A DNA stretch of 34,812 nt from Gracilaria domingensis (taxonomy: Eukaryota; Rhodophyta; Florideophyceae; Gracilariales; Gracilariaceae). Position 1 is the stretch's first letter, and every line of letters starts with the position of its first letter. The position numbers and the translations under genes are program-made. Below are positions 9,414-18,190 of the stretch, one piece after another. The notes below the pieces were generated by a model, which did not search any database, was not told where the DNA came from, and was given only the letters and a program-made list of their open reading frames with translations. The stretch covers positions 1 to 34,812 of the forward strand of contig VCMS01000424.1 in assembly GCA_022539475.1 (NCBI GenBank). Reading direction: 5' to 3'.

Positions 9414-10641
9414 CCCGCTGACCTCTGCCGTTATCGTTCCCTCTCGCCGCTGATTCTTGCCGCTCTCCCTCACCGCCGTTCATCCGCTTCGCTGTTTTCC
9501 CTTTCGTTCCCTTCTCCGTTGCGTCGGGTGTGTTGACCGTATCGTTGGTCGGTGTTGACTTTCTTCTTTCGGTCGTTCGTTCCTCCCTGAGGGCGTTTTG
9601 TTGGTGGTGGTTCGACGTTGACTTTCTATCGTGATTGTGTTTGGGCGCTCGTTGTTGCCCGTGTTGTCGATCGCTATCCGCTTCGTTTGGTCTCCCTCTG
9701 TTATTATTGTTGGGATCCCCACGTCGTCTTTGTGGGTTCTGATCCGAGAGGTTGAGGACCTTGTGTTGTTGAAGTCTGTGCACTTGTGTGTTGTGCTCAG
9801 CATTCGTTTCTGTTGAAGTCCGTGCACTGCGTGTGTGCTCGGCAGGTGTGGTGATCACTTGAGTTTCGGTGCGACGAGCGGTTGATCCGAGCAATCGGGG
9901 ACGTTAGTCTGGCGGCTTGAACCAAAGCATTTGTTCCGTCTTGCGAGTTTCCCACCGGTCCTTAGGGGCAGATAACGGTGTCGGTCGAAAGACCTGGTAT
10001 TCTTCGCGGGGGCATTTGTGGACGGGGTGCCGTGACGTACTGCACTGGACAGGAGGTGGTCCACCTTTATTGTTGCTGACCTGACTTTGTGTTGGGTTCT
10101 TGATCTGTGGCGAAGGCAAACTGAAACGAGCTTTTGATCCGTACTGCTTCGGTGGTGCGGGGAGGCGACGTGTCGTAGGCTGACCTCCTTTTTAGGATCA
10201 GGCCGCTTGTGAACTTCATTGTTTGCTTGCTAGAAGCGTACCTCGGTTTGTCATAGTACCTGCAGTTTCAGGGTCGCGCAAGTTCTTGCAAGAGACCAGA
10301 GAGGGTTTTACTTGGTGAAGGCATATCTTCGGTCATTAACCATCCTCTGGAAGTCTCGTAGAGAGCGACGCACCTTCTCCTAGAACGCAGGAGGAGGTAG
10401 ACTGCAGAAGTCGTTTCTTACCCGGAGAGTCTCCGGGGGTCAGGGGTCCGACTCCCTAGGGTACCAGGAATCTTAGTTCCTTTTGCACCCGACTATTCAT
10501 CTTTATTGTTGTTGTTGTTTGTTGTTATTGTTGTTTGTTGTTGTTTGTTGTTGTTTGCTGTTGTTGTTTACCGCTGTCGTTTGCTATTGCCGCCTGTCTG
10601 CCACCGCATTATCTGGTTCGCTGCAGTTCCTCTCTTACATC
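9414..10641 (+). other. Copia leader, 1.2 kb
   Basis: Long untranslated leader between the primer-binding site and the gag-pol start. It holds a hairpin CCCGGAGA-G-TCTCCGGG at 10421-10437 and a TTG-rich microsatellite-like run at about 10503-10570. The gag-pol frame stays open upstream to 10483 only through this repeat. Packaging or dimerisation signals may lie here; that is inference. Confidence 0.6.
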
Positions 10642-13600
10642 ATGGACTCGTTTAGTGGGCTCAAGATCGAGAAGTTGGGTGAGGATAACTTCCATACTTG
10701 GAAGCAGAAGATTCAGTATGTACTTGCACTGAAAGACCTCAAGAACCATCTCACCACTTCTGCACCCACGGATGAAGAGGAACTGGTAAAGTGGCAAATC
10801 CGCGACGAAAGGGCTAGAGCTATCATTGGACTCACGCTTGCCGACGAGCACTTGGATCACATTCGAGACATCGAGACTGCTGCTGACGCATGGAAGGCCA
10901 TTTGCAATGTGTTTCAACGTAAGACTCTTCTGAACCGAATCAACGCCAGACGTGCTTTCTACTCTGTCAAAATGCGCGAGGACGAGAAGATGTTGCAATT
11001 CATCAATCGTGTTCGGCACTTGGCCTCCGACCTCAAGAGTATGGACGTCAACGTTGAAGAAGAGGACATTGCTATGGCTGCCCTATGTGGACTTCCGGAT
11101 CGTTTTGAGCACCTCATTGTTGCAATTGACACCACGATCGGAGATCGCGAACTCACCATGGAGTTTGTGAAGAGCCGTCTATTGCAAGAAGAGCAACGTA
11201 TGAGTGATCGTGCCAAGGAGGAGTCCGGTGGTGATGCTGCACTCTTGGGACGCCAGTTTCGTAGGAAGTCATTGAAGTCGGTTGTGTGTTACTATTGTGG
11301 CATAAAGGGTCATATCCAGAAGAACTGTTTCAAAAAGCAACGTGATGGGGCTAACAAGGATCAGATCGATGCTGCTCACCCAAGTGTACATACCGCGCTC
11401 AACGATGAGCAAGGTACGGGCGGCAGCGATTCTGACTTTGTATGCCTCATTGCGAATGGTGCCGACAAGGCCACTAACAGTGACTGGATTGTTGACTCTG
11501 GAGCTACTGCGCACATGACTTATGACGACTCAATGTTCCAAACGTACGAGACAAAGGTGTCGTCGGGTGTGAGCATCGGCAATGATTCCAAGTTGCAGTC
11601 TGTTGGTCACGGAAGTGTGGAGCTCGATCTGACAGTTGAAGGGTCCAAGCGTAAGTGCAAGCTAAGGCAGGTGGTACACGTGCCCAACTTACGGTACCAT
11701 TTGTTGTCTGTGTCACAGATTTGTGATCTGGGCTGCACGGTAGTGTTTGACAAAGAAAAGGTATGTGTGTACAAGGGGTCAAAAGTGGTTGCCGTTGGGC
11801 GCCGCGTCAAAGACCTGTACTACCTTTGCACTGCTGCAGATCAGTTCACGGACACGGACAGTGCGCTTGTGTCAGACTTGTCTCTTTGGCATGCTCGAAT
11901 GGCTCATGTGAATGTGGAAGGCATCAAGCAGATGGCTCGAAACGGTGTTGTGTCAGGTCTGAATGTGGATGTGGCTCAGAAGCTGGATGTGTGTGGCTCT
12001 TGTGTAGTGGGCAAAGCAACCCGTGCTCCGACTCCCAAGCAAGGGGGGGAACGAGCTGAACACGTACTGGACCTGGTACACTCTGATATATCGGGTCCAG
12101 TGAACGTGAAGTCCTTGGGAGGCTCGCACTACTTTGTCACATTCATCGATGACCACAGCCGCTACTGCTTCTTGTACATGCTCAAGACGAAGGATGAGGT
12201 GTTCCGGATGTTCATCAAGTGGCTCAGGTTTGTGGAGAACCAGATGGGCAGGAAAGTGTTAACCATCACCGCTCGCAAGAGTGTGTTGCGTGCATTACGC
12301 ACTGACAATGGTGGTGAGTACTTGTCCAATCGGTTCTCCGAAAAGCTTGAGCAGTACGGTATTGAGCATCAGCGAACTGTGCCTTATAATCCACAGCAGA
12401 ACGGGCTTGCCGAGAGGTTCAACCGCACACTCATGGACTTGGTCAGGTCAATGTTGCATCACAAGAATGTGCCAAAAAGCTTTTGGGCTGAGGCTCTGAA
12501 TGTTTCTGTGTATGTGCGCAACAGAGTGACCTGCAAAGCGCTTCCGAGTGACGTGACGCCGTTTGAGCTGTGGCACGGACAGAAGCCTGATCTGAGCAAT
12601 CTGCGTGTGTTTGGTAGCCATTGCTGGTACAAGGTGGTTGATCACAAGTTGAAGAAGCTGGAAGAGCGTGCAGTGGAGGCCATCTTCATTGGGTACACTT
12701 CAGGCTCCCACGGGTACAAGTTGTGGGACAGCCAGAAGAAGAAGGTGATTGTGTCACGAGATGTGAGGTTTGACGAGTGCTCTGCAACTGAAAGTGACGA
12801 GCACTCTGAAGACGAGGACTATGCGGATATCGACTTGGTCGACAAGTCGGTATCTGCTGAAGCCCCAACCTCCGACACATCCGCCGATCATTCTGAAGAT
12901 GATCCTTCTGCACCAGCTTCTCATGAGAGTACCACGAATGCCAGTACGGATGAAGACACCACACCAGTTCCACAAGATGAGCCGGAAGTGACAGAGACGC
13001 AGCCCCTTCGTAGATCCACACGTCAGAGAAAGACGCCATCCTCGTGGTGGCGTGGTGCCAGTGCTTTCCTTACAGCCAGTGATGATACTCCTTCGTCGTA
13101 CGGTGACGCAGTGTCACGTCCTGATTCCGAAGCTTGGAAGAAGGCGATGAAGAGTGAGTACGAGTCATTGATGGAGCATGACACATGGGATCTAGTGCCA
13201 AGGCCAGCAGACAGCAACGTGATTTCGTCCAAGTGGGTGTATGTACAAAAGTATGAGGCTTCGTCATCTGGTGAACCGACAGTGCGTTACAAGGCTCGTG
13301 TGGTTGCAAGAGGTTTCCTGCAGATCGAGGGTGTGGACTTCTCAGAGACTTATGCACCTGTGGTGAAGTTCACATCCATCAGAATGATCCTGTCAGTGAC
13401 TGCCGTACGAGACTTCCACTTGCACCAGATGGATGTGAAGACTGCCTTTCTGAACGGTGACCTTGACGAGACAGTGTACATGGAGCAGCCAATGGGATTC
13501 ACACAGCAGGGAAAGGAGGACTTGGTGTGCCGACTGAAGAAAGCGATCTATGGGCTTAGACAAGCACCAAGACAGTGGCACGCCAAGATATACGCCTTCC

Positions 13601-14676
13601 TTGTTGGTGAAATGCACCTCAAGCCGAATGACGCAGACGAGTGTGTCTACACCGGGATCATACTGGGTTTCTTGGTTATCATTGCTCTGTATGTTGACGA
13701 CTTGCTGATTGCGAGTCCGAGCATGAAAACCGTGGAACGTGTGAAGGCAGAGCTGTCAAGTCGTTTCCGCATGAAGGACCTCAAAGAAGCTCGCATGGTT
13801 CTTGGATTTGAAATCCATCGAGACAGAACCAAGCGAGAGCTGTACTTGACTCAGTCAGCGTACACGAACAAGGTCCTGGAGCGATTTGGCATGCAGCTGT
13901 CGAAACCCGTTGACACTCCTATGGAGTGCGGTGTGGACTTGTCTGTTGAGGAGGAAGTGCTCACGCATGTACCGTATCGTCAGGCGATTGGCTGCCTCAT
14001 GTATCTGTCTGTGGGAACTCGTCCAGACATCTCATATGCTGTGGCTAAGCTGGCCAAGTATGTTGAGAAGCCGGGAAACACTCAGTGGAAGGCGGTCAAG
14101 CGTGTTCTTCGCTACCTCAATGGCACTACCACGTTCGGGTTGACGTATGGCTCCAGCACCGATTTGCAACTGCACGGCTATGTGGACTCTGACTGGGCTG
14201 GCGATGTTGCCAACCGCAAGTCCACTAGTGGATACTTGTTCATGATGTGCGGAGGTGCTGTGTCGTGGTCGTCTCGTCAACAGGAGGTAGTTGCTCTGTC
14301 GAGTGCGGAGGCTGAGTACGTGAGCTTGTGCTCTGGCACCAAGGAGGCGATCTGGCTTAGGCGACTTTGGAACGGCATTGGCAGTGTGATTGGCATGGAA
14401 GCAGACGGGTCTGTAAAGCTGCTGGTTGAACCAACTCCCATGTATGTTGACAACCAGGGCAGCATTGACCTTGCTCGAAATGGAGTGGTGAACAGGCGAA
14501 CCAAGCATATTGAAATTCGGTTCCACTTCACTCGAGAAGCTCTGCAGGCCAAGTCGATTGTGCTGTTCTACTGCCCGACGGATTCCATGGTTGCCGACAT
14601 GCTGAATAAGCCGCTTGCGCGAGTGAAGCACGAGAGGTTCCGCGAAGCCGGTGGTGTGATCCACATAGAAGTTTGA
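10642..14676 (+). CDS. gag-pol: Copia Gag-Pol polyprotein, 1344 aa
   Basis: The start is taken at MDSFSGLKIEKL because an earlier in-frame ATG leads into translated TTG repeats. Domains in order: Copia Gag (about 1-210); CCHC zinc knuckle CYYCGIKGHIQKNC (about 215); aspartic protease with WIVDSGATAHM (about 281); GAG-pre-integrase HHCC zinc site (LWHARMAH ... CGSC, about 413-455); integrase core with HSD, RTDNGGEY and the Glu of AERFNR (about 479-590); reverse transcriptase with HQMDVKTAFLNGDL (about 928) and YVDDLL (about 1016); RNase H with YVDSDWAG, SSAEAEY and YVDNQ (about 1180-1270). All catalytic residues are present. Gag and Pol share one frame, so Gag excess would need splicing or processing; no shift site is needed. 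It makes virus-like particles and inserts cDNA copies in the nucleus. Confidence 0.97.
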   Translation: MDSFSGLKIEKLGEDNFHTWKQKIQYVLALKDLKNHLTTSAPTDEEELVKWQIRDERARAIIGLTLADEHLDHIRDIETAADAWKAICNVFQRKTLLNRINARRAFYSVKMREDEKMLQFINRVRHLASDLKSMDVNVEEEDIAMAALCGLPDRFEHLIVAIDTTIGDRELTMEFVKSRLLQEEQRMSDRAKEESGGDAALLGRQFRRKSLKSVVCYYCGIKGHIQKNCFKKQRDGANKDQIDAAHPSVHTALNDEQGTGGSDSDFVCLIANGADKATNSDWIVDSGATAHMTYDDSMFQTYETKVSSGVSIGNDSKLQSVGHGSVELDLTVEGSKRKCKLRQVVHVPNLRYHLLSVSQICDLGCTVVFDKEKVCVYKGSKVVAVGRRVKDLYYLCTAADQFTDTDSALVSDLSLWHARMAHVNVEGIKQMARNGVVSGLNVDVAQKLDVCGSCVVGKATRAPTPKQGGERAEHVLDLVHSDISGPVNVKSLGGSHYFVTFIDDHSRYCFLYMLKTKDEVFRMFIKWLRFVENQMGRKVLTITARKSVLRALRTDNGGEYLSNRFSEKLEQYGIEHQRTVPYNPQQNGLAERFNRTLMDLVRSMLHHKNVPKSFWAEALNVSVYVRNRVTCKALPSDVTPFELWHGQKPDLSNLRVFGSHCWYKVVDHKLKKLEERAVEAIFIGYTSGSHGYKLWDSQKKKVIVSRDVRFDECSATESDEHSEDEDYADIDLVDKSVSAEAPTSDTSADHSEDDPSAPASHESTTNASTDEDTTPVPQDEPEVTETQPLRRSTRQRKTPSSWWRGASAFLTASDDTPSSYGDAVSRPDSEAWKKAMKSEYESLMEHDTWDLVPRPADSNVISSKWVYVQKYEASSSGEPTVRYKARVVARGFLQIEGVDFSETYAPVVKFTSIRMILSVTAVRDFHLHQMDVKTAFLNGDLDETVYMEQPMGFTQQGKEDLVCRLKKAIYGLRQAPRQWHAKIYAFLVGEMHLKPNDADECVYTGIILGFLVIIALYVDDLLIASPSMKTVERVKAELSSRFRMKDLKEARMVLGFEIHRDRTKRELYLTQSAYTNKVLERFGMQLSKPVDTPMECGVDLSVEEEVLTHVPYRQAIGCLMYLSVGTRPDISYAVAKLAKYVEKPGNTQWKAVKRVLRYLNGTTTFGLTYGSSTDLQLHGYVDSDWAGDVANRKSTSGYLFMMCGGAVSWSSRQQEVVALSSAEAEYVSLCSGTKEAIWLRRLWNGIGSVIGMEADGSVKLLVEPTPMYVDNQGSIDLARNGVVNRRTKHIEIRFHFTREALQAKSIVLFYCPTDSMVADMLNKPLARVKHERFREAGGVIHIEV

Positions 14677-14686
14677 AGTCAGTGAC

Positions 14687-14696
14687 AGAGGGGGGG
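14687..14696 (+). promoter_or_regulatory. Polypurine tract
   Basis: AGAGGGGGGG directly before the 3' LTR is the expected plus-strand DNA primer. It sits inside the loop of a 9-bp inverted repeat (CAGTGACAG at 14680-14688 and CTGTCACTG at 14717-14725). Confidence 0.85.
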
Positions 14697-15482
14697 TGTT
14701 GGATGTTGACCCTGTGCTGTCACTGAAAACCAAAAGTGCTGGGGAGCATGGGCTGTTTTGGAGGGTGCCGTTGGAAAAGCGCATATGCGCCTCTGAGCAA
14801 ACTCAACGTGAAACGGGCTTCTGATTGGCTACTGCAAATGGTCATATGCATTGTGGTTTGTACAAGTGTTGTGGCGCTAATGGGTTGTTTCCGGGGTACA
14901 CGTGTGTAGCTAGTACACTGGGCATACTGTACATGATGCACAGGGTACACACGTATGTACGTGGACATGTAGGACAGCTTCATGTGACTTTGGCACTATG
15001 GTGAAGAGTAGATGCGCTGTCAAGAGGTTTACACTGTGGTATTGTTGGTGACGTAGGACTTGGAGTGAGTTTGTGGTGACGTGTTAGTTGGTGAGCTTGT
15101 ACGTAACTGTTATGGTGGCAGGTACGGATTACAGTGTGTTGGCACTATGTGAATCTGTGCATGGTCATGGTTATGTGTAGGCACGTAACTTGATGTGCAC
15201 GGTTGTGCACTGTTGTGCGTTGTTGTGCTTTGTTGTTGTAAGCTGTCATGATAGTGTGGCAGTGTTACCATGTTATGTTAGAAGATGATTGGTAGTATTG
15301 AGTGTCTCTAGCTGGTGGTTTAGGTAATGCTTGGAGTTGGAGTTGTGCGATGGTGTCGCAAAGTAGTTCTATATAAGCGGTGACTCGAGCGCCTCCAAGT
15401 AAATTCCGAGCCAGAGCTGGCGAACTTCCCTTCATTCCCCCATCCTTTCTTCAACCTTCCCTTTCAGCTTCAACCTCTATCA
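14697..15482 (+). repeat. Copia 3' LTR
   Basis: 786 bp, the same as the 5' LTR on visual comparison. Followed by the target duplication GAGAA at 15483-15487. Confidence 0.95.
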
Positions 15483-15487
15483 GAGAA
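15483..15487. repeat. Copia target site duplication, right copy GAGAA
   Basis: Matches 8608-8612 exactly and directly follows the terminal CA of the 3' LTR. Confidence 0.9.
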
Positions 15488-16490
15488 CAATATGAAGATT
15501 CTATACGGAAGGTTCTGCCTGGGAGCGTAATCCAGGTTTACCAGGAAGTTCTACACAGACCCCGCGATTTGCAATGAGAGGGCGTTCTTTCACTTTACGA
15601 GCTCTCCAACATTGTGTTTCAAGTATGTCCAGTTCAAAAACATGGACTGCTGTTAAAGAGATGTTGTCAAGTACGGACAAAACGTCGATTCTTGACCAAA
15701 TTGGTGAATAGGCGCTTCCTTCTTTCCTCAGGCTCGTGAAAGAAACACTGGATGAACACTCTATTACATACTTCCCAGAAAAGAACAGGATAACTCTGGT
15801 GAATTCGGCCTTCGTGAAAGGCTGTTTCGTTCCGCCCTACAAGAAATTTTTGGAAAAAGAGAAGTGCAATTTGAGGCTGCCGGGCACTCATGGATGGTAC
15901 TTGGATGCCGGATGGACCTCATTTGGAGCGCACGCGATGTTTCTTTGGAGCTCAATTTCGAGGTGTCCAAATGGAGAACGTGCGCCATGCCGGGGGAGGG
16001 CATTATGAGTGCAAGCGATACATTTTGCACTCCATCTGCGCCCACATTGCTTTCATGTTGCACCCCGCGTTGTCAAGATGCACTCCAAGCGCACTCCGAA
16101 TAATGAAATCAACTATTAAAAAAAATTGATTTGCCGTTGCAGGGGTGTCCAAATGGAACGCGGATGGCATACACATGCAGTGCACTTGCAGGTTTAGCAG
16201 AGCGAAATTTGCACTCCAAATACGCGTACAAAAATGAAAAAATATCTTCAAGGGCCGACTCTTGAACACTTCGATTCGTCTTCTACGGCACTCAAGCAGG
16301 GAAGACCCAAATACCCCATCATCCAACGAGTCTTCGCTTCTCCAGCATTTTTCCGAGTACAAAGCTAAAGTTTTCCACTCTATTGGTAAGCGGAGAAGAT
16401 TCAGAGACTTGGGTTGCTCAGGTAGTCTCTCAGATTCGAGTATCTCTCCTTGATTCTTCACTTACCGCACCAAAGGTGGCATCCGTCCGC
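15488..16490. other. Unassigned DNA with small internal repeats
   Basis: Short frames such as 15736-16008 (+) show no known domain. The motif GTGTCCAAATGGA occurs at about 15963 and again at about 16145, and TGCACTCC recurs near 16028, 16080 and 16210. This suggests a small non-autonomous element or duplicated piece. A pyrimidine-rich stretch ending in TTTCCTCAG near 15730 could be an intron acceptor of a lost gene, but nothing confirms this. Confidence 0.4.
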
Positions 16491-16539
16491 CCAGAGAAGT
16501 ATACGGATGCTCGAATGATACCCCGTAGATTTGAAATAC

Positions 16540-16920
16540 GGATGTCTTTCGGATATCATCTGGATATCTTACGTATATCTATGATATCCATGTGACATCG
16601 AGTAGATATGACAGATGATGTACGAAATGATACTCTTTTGATGCCTCTGAGACATGCATCAACTACTTTGAGAGATAAAACAGGAGATATGACGAATGAT
16701 TTAAAAAACCAATATTGCTTCTCTTGGAATTGCTCGGACATCATTCGGACATCCAGGAATCAGACGAATATCATTGGTATGGATATTGTGAGCATTGTCG
16801 TGTATTCTATGTACATCAACGGTGTATCCAACTTCAAAAATCAGATGGATATCCAAGAAATCATTCGGATATCCAAAGCATATCTAAGGAATATCAAGCG
16901 GATATTAAAATGTTTCCCTA
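16540..16920. repeat. AT-rich stretch with recurring CGGATATC-like motifs
   Basis: GGATATC, CGGATAT, CGGACATC and close variants recur about ten or more times, for example near 16550, 16562, 16848, 16869 and 16905. Longer phrases such as ATCATTCGGAYATCCA appear at least twice. It reads like a decayed short tandem repeat. Frames across it are low-complexity by-products. Confidence 0.5.
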
Positions 16921-17139
16921 GGCCGGTATTTCGAGGTTTTACCCCCCGCCACAAACATCGACTACATACTGAAATGCATATCTTTACGGTGGGCTACAAA
17001 CGATGAAAAGAATGAAACTCTTCCGTTCCCTCGTCATTCAAAAACGAATAATATCATGCGGTTAACTCCTTGGTACGGGATGGTTCCCGCTTCTGCACTA
17101 CAGGAAACTGTTCATGTTGTTCGTTCAAACTACACTGCT

Positions 17140-17577
17140 TCACCTTTTGTCCTCCACTTCAATGGTTTCAACACTGATTCTACATCCAAACTGAGCGCGA
17201 AGCAGACGTAATATCGCGACCAGGCGGCTTTGGTATTCTCGCTCCGGCAGACAACGGACCCATTGCATATCCGTTGGAAGACCAGGATCCAGGCGGACAC
17301 CGATGTCGGAATGAAGGGGATTAACTCGCATGTGGGCCCACCGTGCTCTCCAGGCACTATCACGGAGGCGTTTGTTGCTGCAAAAGTACCCCACTGCGAG
17401 ATTAGATGGTATTGCTTCAAACCGTTGAGCGTCGAAGAATTCTCCGCCAAGGGATACATAATGATTAGCCGAGTACGGTAGCTCCACTGAGCGCGCGCCA
17501 GTTTGGTTGCGGTTGTCTAAGCGTCGATGCTCAAACTCCGTATCCGGACTTACCCATCGGTTACCAATCTGAGGCAT
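17140..17577 (-). CDS. Hypothetical protein, possible
   Basis: An open minus-strand frame of about 145 codons begins at the ATG 17577-17575 (MPQIGNRWVSPD). The frame stays open upstream, but without a further ATG. I recognise no domain, signal peptide or membrane segment. Composition is mixed and protein-like, but a long chance frame or a fragment of a decayed gene is just as likely. Confidence 0.25.
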   Translation of the reverse strand: MPQIGNRWVSPDTEFEHRRLDNRNQTGARSVELPYSANHYVSLGGEFFDAQRFEAIPSNLAVGYFCSNKRLRDSAWRARWAHMRVNPLHSDIGVRLDPGLPTDMQWVRCLPEREYQSRLVAILRLLRAQFGCRISVETIEVEDKR

Positions 17578-17679
17578 ACCTGTGAGGAACCGTTGCGGAG
17601 GAGGAGACGGGATTTGCTGGAAAAAGCGGGAGCGGGCGGCAACGGAAATCGGAAGTGGTGTGAGGGAGAAGCGAGACAA

Positions 17680-18190
17680 ATTGGGCCACGCACTGTATGA
17701 TGTAGAGCCCGAAATCGGACTTAGCTTTATCGAGGGGATGGTTGTCCGAGAACGGACAAAAAGCTAAGAAGGGGGGGGTCTGTAAGATACTGAGCCGTGA
17801 CGGTTGCAGTGTTGGCACTGTAAGGAAACCCGCTCCCGGATGGTGTTGTTGTAGTAGACATAGTAGTAATAGTAGTCCACATGTATGCCGGTGGCAACTA
17901 GTGCCTCGTGATCGGTGAGTCGTACAAGTGTGTGGCGACGCCGGACTAGGTATTTATTTTCGCCACTTCGGCTCTAGCCACAATGACAGTAAACCAAGGT
18001 GCTTCCTACTAGGTTCTTCGTCTTGTTTCCCGTGGCACGGATCCTAAGTGGTAGTAGGAACTCAGCTTGTCTAAGACCTGCACAGGCTGTTCTGCAGCGA
18101 TATCACTACCGTTGCACCGGCTCTTTGGCAAGGCGCGGGGTATCTTTTTGGACTGCGCGTGTCCCCGTACTCGGATTCATCACAGAGTGC
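17680..18190. other. No recognised gene
   Basis: No convincing frame. A 9-bp inverted repeat, TTCCTACTA near 18003 and TAGTAGGAA near 18050, encloses about 40 bp. This may be close to the edge of the hairpin-rich element that follows. Confidence 0.4.

Larger units (their letters stand above)
8613..15482 (+). mobile_element. Complete Ty1/Copia LTR retrotransposon
   Basis: The element has a 786-bp 5' LTR (8613-9398), primer-binding site, long leader, one gag-pol frame (10642-14676), polypurine tract (14687-14696) and 786-bp 3' LTR (14697-15482). It is flanked by GAGAA duplications. LTRs begin TGTTGG and end TCTATCA. Reading the two LTRs side by side I see no difference, and the gag-pol frame has no stop. 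Integrase lies before reverse transcriptase, which is Copia order. All this points to a very recent, probably competent insertion. Confidence 0.97.

Noticed and set aside
10483..10641. Upstream extension of the Copia polyprotein from an earlier ATG
   Set aside because: It translates TTG repeats into Cys/Leu/Val runs with no Gag similarity; the Gag domain begins at the ATG at 10642.
14032..14784. Minus-strand 250-codon frame within the Copia reverse transcriptase/RNase H region
   Set aside because: It is antisense to a clear coding domain and has no features of its own.
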